The notes beneath the pieces are model-generated. The model was given only the letters and a program-made list of their open reading frames with translations. It made no database searches and was not told the origin of the DNA. A program made the position numbers and the translations under genes. Of a stretch of 64,000 nt of DNA, positions 30,630 through 37,563 are shown in pieces. The DNA is taken from NCBI RefSeq assembly GCF_002217755.1, contig NZ_BCFL01000024.1, positions 322,090 to 386,089 of the forward strand. The letters are read 5' to 3'. The DNA is from Streptomyces hyaluromycini. GTDB taxonomy: Bacteria > Actinomycetota > Actinomycetes > Streptomycetales > Streptomycetaceae. How positions within the stretch are numbered: the stretch's first letter is position 1; each line of letters opens with the position of its first letter.

Positions 30630-31510
30630 TTGACCGCTCCCGCGGACATGCCGGCCACGACCTGGCGCTGGAAGAACACGAAGATGACCAGCAGCGGCAG
30701 CACCCCGAGCAGGGCGGCCGGGAACAGGGTGGTCGGCTGCACGGTGTGCGGGTCGATGAAGGAGTAGGCGTTCACCATGACGGTGCGCTTGCCCGGGTCC
30801 TGGAGGAACACCAGCGGCACCAGCAGGTCGTTCCAGATCTGCAGGGCGACGAACGTTAGCAGGGTGCTGGTGACCGGCCGCAGCAGCGGCAGCACCACGA
30901 CGAAGAAGGTGCGGAAGGCGCCGCAGCCGTCGAGCGCGGCGGCCTCCTCCAGGTCGACCGGGATGGCGCGGATGAAGCTGGTGTAGAAGAACACGGCCAG
31001 CGGCAGGTTGATCGCGGTGTAGATGAAGACGACGCCCGCGTAGGTGTCGAGCAGGTTCATGTCCCGCATCAGCAGGTACAGCGGCGCCACCACCACGAAG
31101 ACGGGGATGGAGGTGCCGAGGATGAACAGCCGGTACACCGTCGTCGACCAGCCCGCGGTGATCCGGGCCAGCGGATAGCCGGCCAGCGAGCCCAGCACGG
31201 TGATGCACACGCACGAGAGCCCGGTGATGAGAAGGGTGTTGAGGGTGCTCGGCCCGTAGTGGATCTGGGTGAAGGCGTCGCTGAAGTTCTTCAGGGTGAA
31301 GGAGTGCGGGATGCCCAGCGGGGCGCGGGCGACATCGGCCGCGGTGCGCAGCGAGGTGACGACCGTGAAGAGGAACGGCAGCACGAACAGCACGGTGCCC
31401 AGCCACAGCAGGGCGGTGCCCAGGCCGCTTCCCAGGCGGCCCGTCCGGCGCGGCTTCCGGGGACTGGTGAGGTGCGCGGTTGCTGGAAGTCGGGAGGTCT
31501 CAGAGGTCAT
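30626..31510 (-). CDS. Sugar ABC transporter permease, MalG-type (CUT1)
   Basis: 294-residue inner-membrane permease with about six transmembrane helices and a roughly 25-residue cytosolic N-terminus. The ATPase-docking EAA loop reads EEAAALDGCGAFRTFFVVVLPLL. It pairs with the MalF-type permease encoded just upstream. The 82-base gap between the two contains a short direct repeat (GTACGACGTCACG / GTACGACGTGACG) of unknown role. No ATPase gene is in the locus; Streptomyces CUT1 systems commonly use the shared ATPase MsiK encoded elsewhere. Confidence 0.94.
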   Translation of the reverse strand: MTSETSRLPATAHLTSPRKPRRTGRLGSGLGTALLWLGTVLFVLPFLFTVVTSLRTAADVARAPLGIPHSFTLKNFSDAFTQIHYGPSTLNTLLITGLSCVCITVLGSLAGYPLARITAGWSTTVYRLFILGTSIPVFVVVAPLYLLMRDMNLLDTYAGVVFIYTAINLPLAVFFYTSFIRAIPVDLEEAAALDGCGAFRTFFVVVLPLLRPVTSTLLTFVALQIWNDLLVPLVFLQDPGKRTVMVNAYSFIDPHTVQPTTLFPAALLGVLPLLVIFVFFQRQVVAGMSAGAVK

Positions 31511-31592
31511 GGTGGCGATCCGTCCGGTTCGATCAGGTGCGGTACGACGTCACGCGGGCCGACGTCAGGGGCGTACGACGTGACGGGCGCCG

Positions 31593-32465
31593 TCAGATGC
31601 GCCGTTCGCGCAGCCTGAGCAGGGAGTTGGTGGCGCTGGACAGGACGACCACGGTCACCAGGAGCAGCACCGACAGCGCGACGCCGAGGGCGAACTTCCC
31701 GCCGCCGAAGATGTTCCGGTACACCAGCAGGGTCAGGGTGTCGGTGGCGCCGGCCGGGCCGCCGTTGGTCAGGACGAGCGGGAACTCGAAGACCTTCAGC
31801 GAGCCGATCAGGCTGAGGGTGACGTTGACGGTGAGGGCGGGGGCGAGCAGCGGCCACTCGATGCTGCGGAACCGCCGCCAGCCGCGGGCGCCGTCCAGGG
31901 CGGCCGCCTCCAGCAACTCGGTGGGCATGTTCATGTAGCCGGCGAGGAAGATCGCGCACGAGTAGCCCGTGAACATCCAGATGTTGACGGCGGCCACCGC
32001 GTACAGCGCGGTGTGCGGGTCGCCCAGCCAGACGTGCTGGAGGCTGCCGAGGCCGACCGCGTCGAGCAGACCGTTCAGCCCGCCGCCGGGTGCGAGGAGG
32101 TACGACCAGATGAAGGCGGCCATCACCGGGGAGATCAGGGTCGGCGTCAGCAGGACGACGTTGAGCGCCTGCCGGACCCGGGGCCGGCGGAACAGCATCG
32201 ACGCGAAGAGCAGCCCGAGGCCGTTCTGCACGACGACGACCACCAGGGCGTAGAGCACGGTGTGCCACAGGGCCGCCGAGACGGCCGGGTCGTCCGCCAT
32301 GGCGCGGTACTGCTGGAGCCCGACGAAGTGGGCGACCGGGCCGCCGAGGCTGTCGGTGAAGCTCAGGTACAGGCCCCGGACCAGCGGATACAGCATGAAG
32401 ACGCTGTACACGGCGATCGCCGGGAGCAGGAAGGCGGCCATGGTGGCGCGCCGGCGGTGGAACAC
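31593..32465 (-). CDS. Sugar ABC transporter permease, MalF-type (CUT1)
   Basis: 290-residue permease with six predicted membrane helices; its EAA loop is LLEAAALDGARGWRRFRSIEWPLL. GTG 32465 (protein beginning MFHRRRATMAAFLLPA) is chosen because GGAGG sits 10 bases upstream; an open frame extends further but has a composition unlike coding sequence. It lies between the binding protein and the MalG-type permease in the same orientation, the standard CUT1 gene order. Confidence 0.93.
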   Translation of the reverse strand: MFHRRRATMAAFLLPAIAVYSVFMLYPLVRGLYLSFTDSLGGPVAHFVGLQQYRAMADDPAVSAALWHTVLYALVVVVVQNGLGLLFASMLFRRPRVRQALNVVLLTPTLISPVMAAFIWSYLLAPGGGLNGLLDAVGLGSLQHVWLGDPHTALYAVAAVNIWMFTGYSCAIFLAGYMNMPTELLEAAALDGARGWRRFRSIEWPLLAPALTVNVTLSLIGSLKVFEFPLVLTNGGPAGATDTLTLLVYRNIFGGGKFALGVALSVLLLVTVVVLSSATNSLLRLRERRI

Positions 32466-32575
32466 AGGGATCGATCCTCCTGGGCCAGGGGCCGCGGTGA
32501 GGGCGGGCGGAAAGAGGCGGGGAAGCGGGCCGCACCCGCACCGCGGCGGTCCCGGGACGGGACTGGGCGGCCGGT

Positions 32576-33844
32576 CTACTTGGCGGAGGCCGCCGTCTGG
32601 ATGTCCTTGAGGGTCTGCGCCTCGGAGGCCTGGCCCAGCAGATAGGCCTGGATCTTGGAGCCGACGGTGGTCTCGGCGGTCGCGCCGTACCAGGAGTTGG
32701 ACGGCAGGACCCGGTAACGGCCCTCGCCGAAGGCGGCGTTGAAGGTCTTGGTCTCCGTGGCGTCCGGGGTCGTACCGCCGGTGAACGGGGACTCGGCGTG
32801 TTCGGCGTCCAGGTACTTGGCGAGGTTCTCGCTCTGCGACCAGAAGTTCACGTACTCCTTGGCCGCGTCGGCGTGCTGCGACTGGGAGTTGACGCCCCAC
32901 ATGGTGCCGGAGAAGAGCATCGCGTTGGGCTTGGTGCCGGCCGCGCCGCCCGGCCAGGGGGCGAACTGGACCGGGAAGCCGGCCTTGGCGACGTTGGAGA
33001 CCTGCCAGGCGCCCTGGTACCAGAAGGCGCTCTTGCCGGCGCTGAAGTCCTGCGGGCCCTGCGACCACTCGTCGACGCCGAGCTCGTTCTTCCAGCTCAC
33101 GTACCCCTTCGCCTCAAGGGTCTTGAGCTGCTCCAGCGAGGACTTCCAGTCGGTGCCGAAGGAGGTCTTGCCGGCCAGGAAGTCGGCGTCCCACTGCTTG
33201 TTCTTCTGGTAGACGAGCGTGGAGCCGATCGCCTGGAAGGTGGAGCTGCCGGTCCAGCCGGACTTGTCGGGCAGCGCGATCGGGGTGATGCCGGCCTTCT
33301 TGACCTTGGCGAGGTCGGCGAGGAACGTCGGCCAGTCCGCGGGGACTTCGGTGATGCCGGCCTTCTTCAGCAGGTCCATGTTGGCGTACAGGCCGATGCC
33401 GATCAGCTCCATCGGCATCGCCAGGACCTTGCCGTCGCTGGTCGCGAACGGCTTGGCGGAGTCGGAGATGTTGCCCGCCCAGGACTCCTTGGAGAGGTCG
33501 GCGAGGTAGCCGGAGGCGCCCCACTTGTTCATCTTGTCCGTGTCGACCATGATCACGTCGCCGGCCTTGCCGCCCAGCAGCTCGGGCTGGAGCTTCTGGG
33601 TGTAGGTGTCGTTCGCGGTGATGTACTCGAAGTCGACCTTGATGTCGGGGTGGGCCTTCTCGAAGGCCTTGTTGATCTCCGCGACGTTCGCGGGCTCCGC
33701 GCCGCCGCCCTTCCACGCCTCGACCTTGATGTGCACCTTCCCGTCCGCGGAGGACGAGCCGGAGCCACCGCCACAGGCGGCGAGCGTCGTCGCCAGGGCG
33801 GCGACCGTGGTGGCGACTGCGAGCAGTCTCCCGGAGCGCTTCAT
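32576..33844 (-). CDS. Sugar-binding lipoprotein of ABC transporter (CUT1)
   Basis: Extracellular solute-binding protein family 1, 422 residues. The signal peptide MKRSGRLLAVATTVAALATT ends in the lipobox LAAC with Cys24, followed by a Gly/Ser linker (GGGSGSSS). The mature part shows typical features such as IKVEAWKGGG, GKAGDVIMVDTDKMNKW and AFWYQGAWQVSNVAKAG. ATG 33844 has GAGGTG upstream; an extension to 33880 would place extra residues before the signal peptide and is rejected. It is the first gene of the minus-strand operon, divergent from LacI, which probably represses it. The sugar bound is not predictable but should feed the galactonate-type pathway. Confidence 0.94.
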   Translation of the reverse strand: MKRSGRLLAVATTVAALATTLAACGGGSGSSSADGKVHIKVEAWKGGGAEPANVAEINKAFEKAHPDIKVDFEYITANDTYTQKLQPELLGGKAGDVIMVDTDKMNKWGASGYLADLSKESWAGNISDSAKPFATSDGKVLAMPMELIGIGLYANMDLLKKAGITEVPADWPTFLADLAKVKKAGITPIALPDKSGWTGSSTFQAIGSTLVYQKNKQWDADFLAGKTSFGTDWKSSLEQLKTLEAKGYVSWKNELGVDEWSQGPQDFSAGKSAFWYQGAWQVSNVAKAGFPVQFAPWPGGAAGTKPNAMLFSGTMWGVNSQSQHADAAKEYVNFWSQSENLAKYLDAEHAESPFTGGTTPDATETKTFNAAFGEGRYRVLPSNSWYGATAETTVGSKIQAYLLGQASEAQTLKDIQTAASAK

Positions 33845-34094
33845 TGCACACCTCACCCATTCGTCGGCACGGGCCGACATCTCATTGTTGATTGCAGGAC
33901 GACCAAGGCTGGTCGATATTTCGAACCAGGTCTGGGATTACGAACACAGTGGGGGGAAGCGGGGGAGCAGGAGAGGGGGACGTCGGACGGTCGGACCTGT
34001 CGGGTTTCGCACGGTCCGGAGGGTCGGGCCGGTCGGGGTTTCGAACCGGTCGCCGATGGCGAGTTTCAGCCCTGTCGTTTCGGTCGGGTCTGCA

Positions 34095-34115
34095 TGGATA
34101 TATCACTGATATCCA
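34095..34115. promoter_or_regulatory. Candidate LacI-family operator
   Basis: TGGATAT and ATATCCA form perfect 7-base inverted arms around a 7-base centre, just upstream of the lacI promoter and between the two divergent units. LacI-family repressors bind palindromes of about this size. The assignment rests on position and symmetry. Confidence 0.5.
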
Positions 34116-34129
34116 CTTGAGGAAACCGG

Positions 34130-34158
34130 TTGACCAAGACTTCGGCGAACGCTAGGTT
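34130..34158 (+). promoter_or_regulatory. Vegetative-type promoter of the lacI-like gene
   Basis: TTGACC, 17 bases, then TAGGTT: an excellent match to the HrdB (sigma-70-like) consensus of Streptomyces. The start codon is about 56 bases downstream, preceded by GGAGGAA. Confidence 0.7.
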
Positions 34159-34214
34159 GCGGCGCCAGAAGGTGTCAAGAGGCCAAACACAACAGACCGC
34201 TTGGAGGAATCCCA

Positions 34215-35261
34215 GTGCCCGATCAACCAGTACGGGCCAGGCTGGTGGATGTCGCCAGAGAAGCCGGCGTCTCCAAGGCGACCGTGTCCAAGGTGCTCAA
34301 CGGACGCCAGGACCTGTCCGTCCGCCCCGAGACCAGAGCGCGCATCCACGAGGTGGCCGAGGCCCTCGGCTACCGCCCGCACTCCGGCGCCCGCGCCCTG
34401 GCCGGCGCGAGCACCCACGCCCTGGCCCTGCTGGTGCCCTCCCTCGGCAACCCGACCTACGTCACCATCTCCCGCGGCGCCTACCAGCGCGCCCGTGAGC
34501 TGGGCTATCTCTCCCTGCTCGCCGAGGACTTCGACGGGCAGGAGGCCGACGAGACCTTCAACGACCTGGTCAAGGAGGGCCGCGTGGACGGGCTGCTGAT
34601 CGCCTCCGCCCGCCCCGGCCATCCGCTGCTGGAGACGCTGCGCCGCAGCCCCGTCCCGCATGTGTTCCTCAACCGCGCGGTCGAGGGCTCGGGACGCAAC
34701 GTCACCATGGACGTGGCCCGTTCCAGCGTCACCGCGCTCGACCACCTGCACGAGCTCGGCCATCGCGTGGTGGGCCACATCGCGGGGCCAGCCGGCATCA
34801 CCCCCAGCGAGGAGCGCAAACAGGCGTTCCTCGACCGCGCCGGCGAGCTGGGACTGCTCGCCGTGCCGGTCGCCTCCGGTGACTTCACCGAGGAGGGCGG
34901 CGCCGTGGCCGCCCGCGCCCTGCTCGCCCCCACCGACACCCGGCCCCGGGTCACCGCGCTGTACACCAGCTCGCTGGCCCAGGCGATCGGCGCCCTGCAC
35001 GCGATCGGCGAACTCGGCCTGCGGGTACCGCAGGACGTCTCGCTGGTCGGCAACGACGACCTGCCGGTCGCCGGCTACCTCACCCCGCCGCTCACCACGG
35101 TCGCGATGCCCCTGTACGACCTGGGCACCGCAGCCGTCGACGCCCTGGTCGCCGAGATCGAGGGCAAGTCACCCGGGGACGTGGTCGTCCCCACCGAGCC
35201 ACGGCTGGTCCGCCGCGGCTCCACCGCTCCCCCGGCCGAGCCGGGCGGAAGACCCGACTGA
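34215..35261 (+). CDS. LacI-family transcriptional regulator
   Basis: 348 residues. The N-terminal DNA-binding domain is canonical (RLVDVAREAGVSKATVSKVLNGRQDLSVRPETRARIHEVAEALGYRP), followed by a periplasmic-binding-like sugar sensor domain ending around residue 335. GTG 34215 follows GGAGGAA. It probably represses both the divergent uptake/aldolase operon and its own operon with the dehydrogenase and dehydratase. The inducer is probably the transported sugar or a pathway intermediate. Confidence 0.94.
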   Translation: MPDQPVRARLVDVAREAGVSKATVSKVLNGRQDLSVRPETRARIHEVAEALGYRPHSGARALAGASTHALALLVPSLGNPTYVTISRGAYQRARELGYLSLLAEDFDGQEADETFNDLVKEGRVDGLLIASARPGHPLLETLRRSPVPHVFLNRAVEGSGRNVTMDVARSSVTALDHLHELGHRVVGHIAGPAGITPSEERKQAFLDRAGELGLLAVPVASGDFTEEGGAVAARALLAPTDTRPRVTALYTSSLAQAIGALHAIGELGLRVPQDVSLVGNDDLPVAGYLTPPLTTVAMPLYDLGTAAVDALVAEIEGKSPGDVVVPTEPRLVRRGSTAPPAEPGGRPD

Positions 35262-35309
35262 CGAACCTAACGGGATGACCGAGCCGCCGGTCGCACCGAG
35301 AGGAACCCC

Positions 35310-36074
35310 ATGAGCCGCACCATCGCCACCCGCTTCGCCGGGCGCACCGCCCTGCTCACCGCCGCCGCCTCCGGCATCGGCGCCGCCACCGCCCACCGGC
35401 TGGCCGGCGAGGGCGCGTCCGTCCTGGTCACCGACGTGGACGAGGAGGGCGCCGCCCGGGTCGCCGAGGAGGTCCGCGCCAAGGGCGGCGACGCCCGCCA
35501 CCGCGCCCTGGACGTGACCGACCCCGAAGCCTGGCCGCACGCGGTCCGGGCCGCCGAGCAGTGGACCGGCCGCCTGGACCTCCTCCACCTCAACGCCGGC
35601 CGCAACCTGCCCGGCGCGATCCACGAACTCGACGACGCCTCCTGGCACAGCCATCTGCGCCTCGCCCTCGACTCGGTCTTCTACGGCTGCCGCGCGGCCG
35701 TACCCCTGCTCTCCGCCGCCCGCGGCGCGATCGTGATCACCTCGTCGGTGCACGCGGTCCTCGGCTTCAGCGGCTTCCCCGCCTACGCGGCCGCCAAGGG
35801 CGGAGTCACCGCGCTGGTACGGCAGTTGGCAGTGGAGTACGGCGGCCGGATCCGCGTCAACGCGGTCGTCCCCGGGGCCGTGGACACCGGCCTGTGGGTG
35901 AACGCCCCGGCCGACTACCGCGACCGGACCGCCGCCCGCACCCCGGTCGGCCGCATCGGCGAACCCGAGGACATCGCCGCCGCCGTCGCCTTCCTCGGCT
36001 CCGCGGACGCGGCCTTCATCACCGGCCAGAACCTGGTGGTGGACGGCGGCCGCAGCATCAGCGCCCACGAGTAA
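35310..36074 (+). CDS. SDR-family sugar dehydrogenase (predicted)
   Basis: 254-residue short-chain dehydrogenase. Motifs: TAAASGIGAA (cofactor), LNAG, ITSSVHAV with the catalytic Ser, YAAAK (YxxxK), VPGAVDTGLW and VDGGRS. Asp after the second strand (VTDVDEEG) suggests NAD(H). Lying 48 bases after lacI and 70 before the galactonate-dehydratase-like gene, it most likely oxidises the imported aldose at C1 to the lactone, the first step of a De Ley-Doudoroff-type route. Sequence does not fix which sugar. Confidence 0.88.
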   Translation: MSRTIATRFAGRTALLTAAASGIGAATAHRLAGEGASVLVTDVDEEGAARVAEEVRAKGGDARHRALDVTDPEAWPHAVRAAEQWTGRLDLLHLNAGRNLPGAIHELDDASWHSHLRLALDSVFYGCRAAVPLLSAARGAIVITSSVHAVLGFSGFPAYAAAKGGVTALVRQLAVEYGGRIRVNAVVPGAVDTGLWVNAPADYRDRTAARTPVGRIGEPEDIAAAVAFLGSADAAFITGQNLVVDGGRSISAHE

Positions 36075-36144
36075 CGCGCAACTCCCCTTCCTCGTACGTC
36101 ACCACCCCGGGCCGCCGTGCCCGCGGACCCGGAGGTCCCGCACC

Positions 36145-37290
36145 ATGAAAATCACCGGATACGAGCTGTTCTTCGTCGAGCCGCGCTGGCTGTTCCTGCG
36201 CGTCGACACCGACGAGGGCATCTCCGGCTGGGGAGAACCCGTCGTCGAGGGCAAGGCGCACACCACCGCCAAGGCCGTCGAGGAGATGTTCGACTACCTC
36301 CTCGGTCAGGATCCGGCCCGTATCGAGGAGCACTGGCAGATGCTCGCCAAAGGCGGCTTCTACCGGGGCGGCCCGGTGCTCAGCAGCGCCCTCGCCGGCA
36401 TCGACCAGGCCCTGTGGGACATCGCCGGCAAGACCCACGGCGTCCCCGTGCACCAGCTCCTCGGCGGCCATGTCCGCGACCGCGTCCGCATCTACGGCTG
36501 GCTGTACGGCGAGACACCCGAGGAACTCGCCGAGTCGGCGGCGGACCAGGTGGCCAAGAGCCTGACGGCCGTGAAGATGAACCCCTGCGCACAGCTGGAG
36601 CCGCTGGCGACACCGGCCGCGATCGCCGCGATCGTGGACCGGGTGACGGCGGTCCGCGAGGCGATCGGCCCCGACCGGGACCTGGCGCTGGACTTCCACG
36701 GCCGGTTCAGCGGAGCGATGTCGCGGCGCGTGCTCCCGTTCCTGGAACCGCTGCTCCCGATGTTCGTGGAGGAACCGGTCCTGCCGGAGTTCACGCGCGA
36801 CCTCGGCGAGGTCGTCCGCGCCACGTCCATCCCCATCGCCACGGGCGAACGCCTCTTCTCCCGCTGGGACTTCCGGGACGTCCTCGGCGACGGGATCGCG
36901 GTGGCCCAGCCCGACATCAGCCACGCGGGCGGCATCTCGGAGACCCGCCGGATCGCTGCGCTGGCGGAGACCTACGACGTCCTGGTCGCCCCGCACTGCC
37001 CCCTCGGCCCCATCGCCCTCGCCGCGAGCCTCCAACTCGACTTCGCCGTCCCGAACTTCCTGATCCAGGAACAGTCCCTGGGCATCGGGTACGGCGACAG
37101 CAGCGGCCTGCTCGGCTATCTGGCCGATTCCTCGCCGTTCGAGGTGAAGGACGGCTACATCGACCGGCTCACCGGGCCCGGTCTCGGCATCGAGATCGAC
37201 GAGACGGTGATCAGGGAGGCGGCGGAGAAGGGCCACCGCTGGCGCAACCCGGTATGGCGGAACAGGGACGGTTCGCTGGCGTCCTGGTAG
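36145..37290 (+). CDS. Enolase-superfamily sugar acid dehydratase, D-galactonate dehydratase-like
   Basis: 381 residues, mandelate-racemase subgroup. It closely follows the D-galactonate dehydratase pattern: VKMNPC, metal ligand Asp and base His in LDFHGRFS, Glu in FVEEPV, Glu in IATGERLF, and His in APHCPLGPIALAAS. These correspond to Asp183, His185, Glu209, Glu235 and His285 of E. coli DgoD. It would dehydrate an aldonate to a 2-keto-3-deoxy acid for the kinase and aldolase in the divergent operon. Other acid-sugar substrates are possible in this superfamily. A dispersed repeat begins just after its stop. Confidence 0.88.
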   Translation: MKITGYELFFVEPRWLFLRVDTDEGISGWGEPVVEGKAHTTAKAVEEMFDYLLGQDPARIEEHWQMLAKGGFYRGGPVLSSALAGIDQALWDIAGKTHGVPVHQLLGGHVRDRVRIYGWLYGETPEELAESAADQVAKSLTAVKMNPCAQLEPLATPAAIAAIVDRVTAVREAIGPDRDLALDFHGRFSGAMSRRVLPFLEPLLPMFVEEPVLPEFTRDLGEVVRATSIPIATGERLFSRWDFRDVLGDGIAVAQPDISHAGGISETRRIAALAETYDVLVAPHCPLGPIALAASLQLDFAVPNFLIQEQSLGIGYGDSSGLLGYLADSSPFEVKDGYIDRLTGPGLGIEIDETVIREAAEKGHRWRNPVWRNRDGSLASW

Positions 37291-37304
37291 CGACGGCAGT
37301 GGGG

Positions 37305-37455
37305 CGGCTGCGGCCCGGTGGGGGTTGTTCGCGCAGTTCCCCGCGCCCCCAAGAAAGGTGGGCCCACTGGTCCTGCCTAAAAGGGGCGCGGGGCTGTATC
37401 GATTTGCGGCTCCGCCGCGTGGGCGCGACAAGCCACAGCGCACCCGCACCCGAAA
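37305..37455. repeat. Dispersed Streptomyces intergenic repeat, copy A (two oppositely oriented parts)
   Basis: The left part, reversed, reads GGGGCGCGGGGAACTGCGCG and matches copy C at 60 kb. The right part reads GGGGCGCGGGGCTGTATCGA..GCGGCTCCGCCGCGTGGGCG and matches the reverse of copy B at 54 kb. CCCCGCGCCCC and GGGGCGCGGGG can pair across the centre, and TGCGGCTCCGCCGCG forms a small hairpin, so it likely acts as a terminator. The rest of the gap up to 37563 has only the ribosome site of the next gene. Confidence 0.8.
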
Positions 37456-37563
37456 ACGGTCCCGCACCCCCTGTTGTTCTGCCCCCACAGATTCCGGACG
37501 GGTCCGCGGCAACGGACCCGCCCGGCTTTCGGAGGACACTCACTCTCACCAAGGAGCGCCGCA

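Larger units (their letters stand above)
33845..34214. other. 370-base divergent intergenic region: transport operon / LacI
   Basis: No gene is seen. It holds the promoter of the binding-protein operon, two TTTCGAACC segments (around 33918 and 34039), several CGGTCGGG-type repeats, an AT-rich palindrome and a clear promoter for the lacI-type gene. The base composition around 34090-34160 is notably less GC-rich than its surroundings. Confidence 0.7.
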
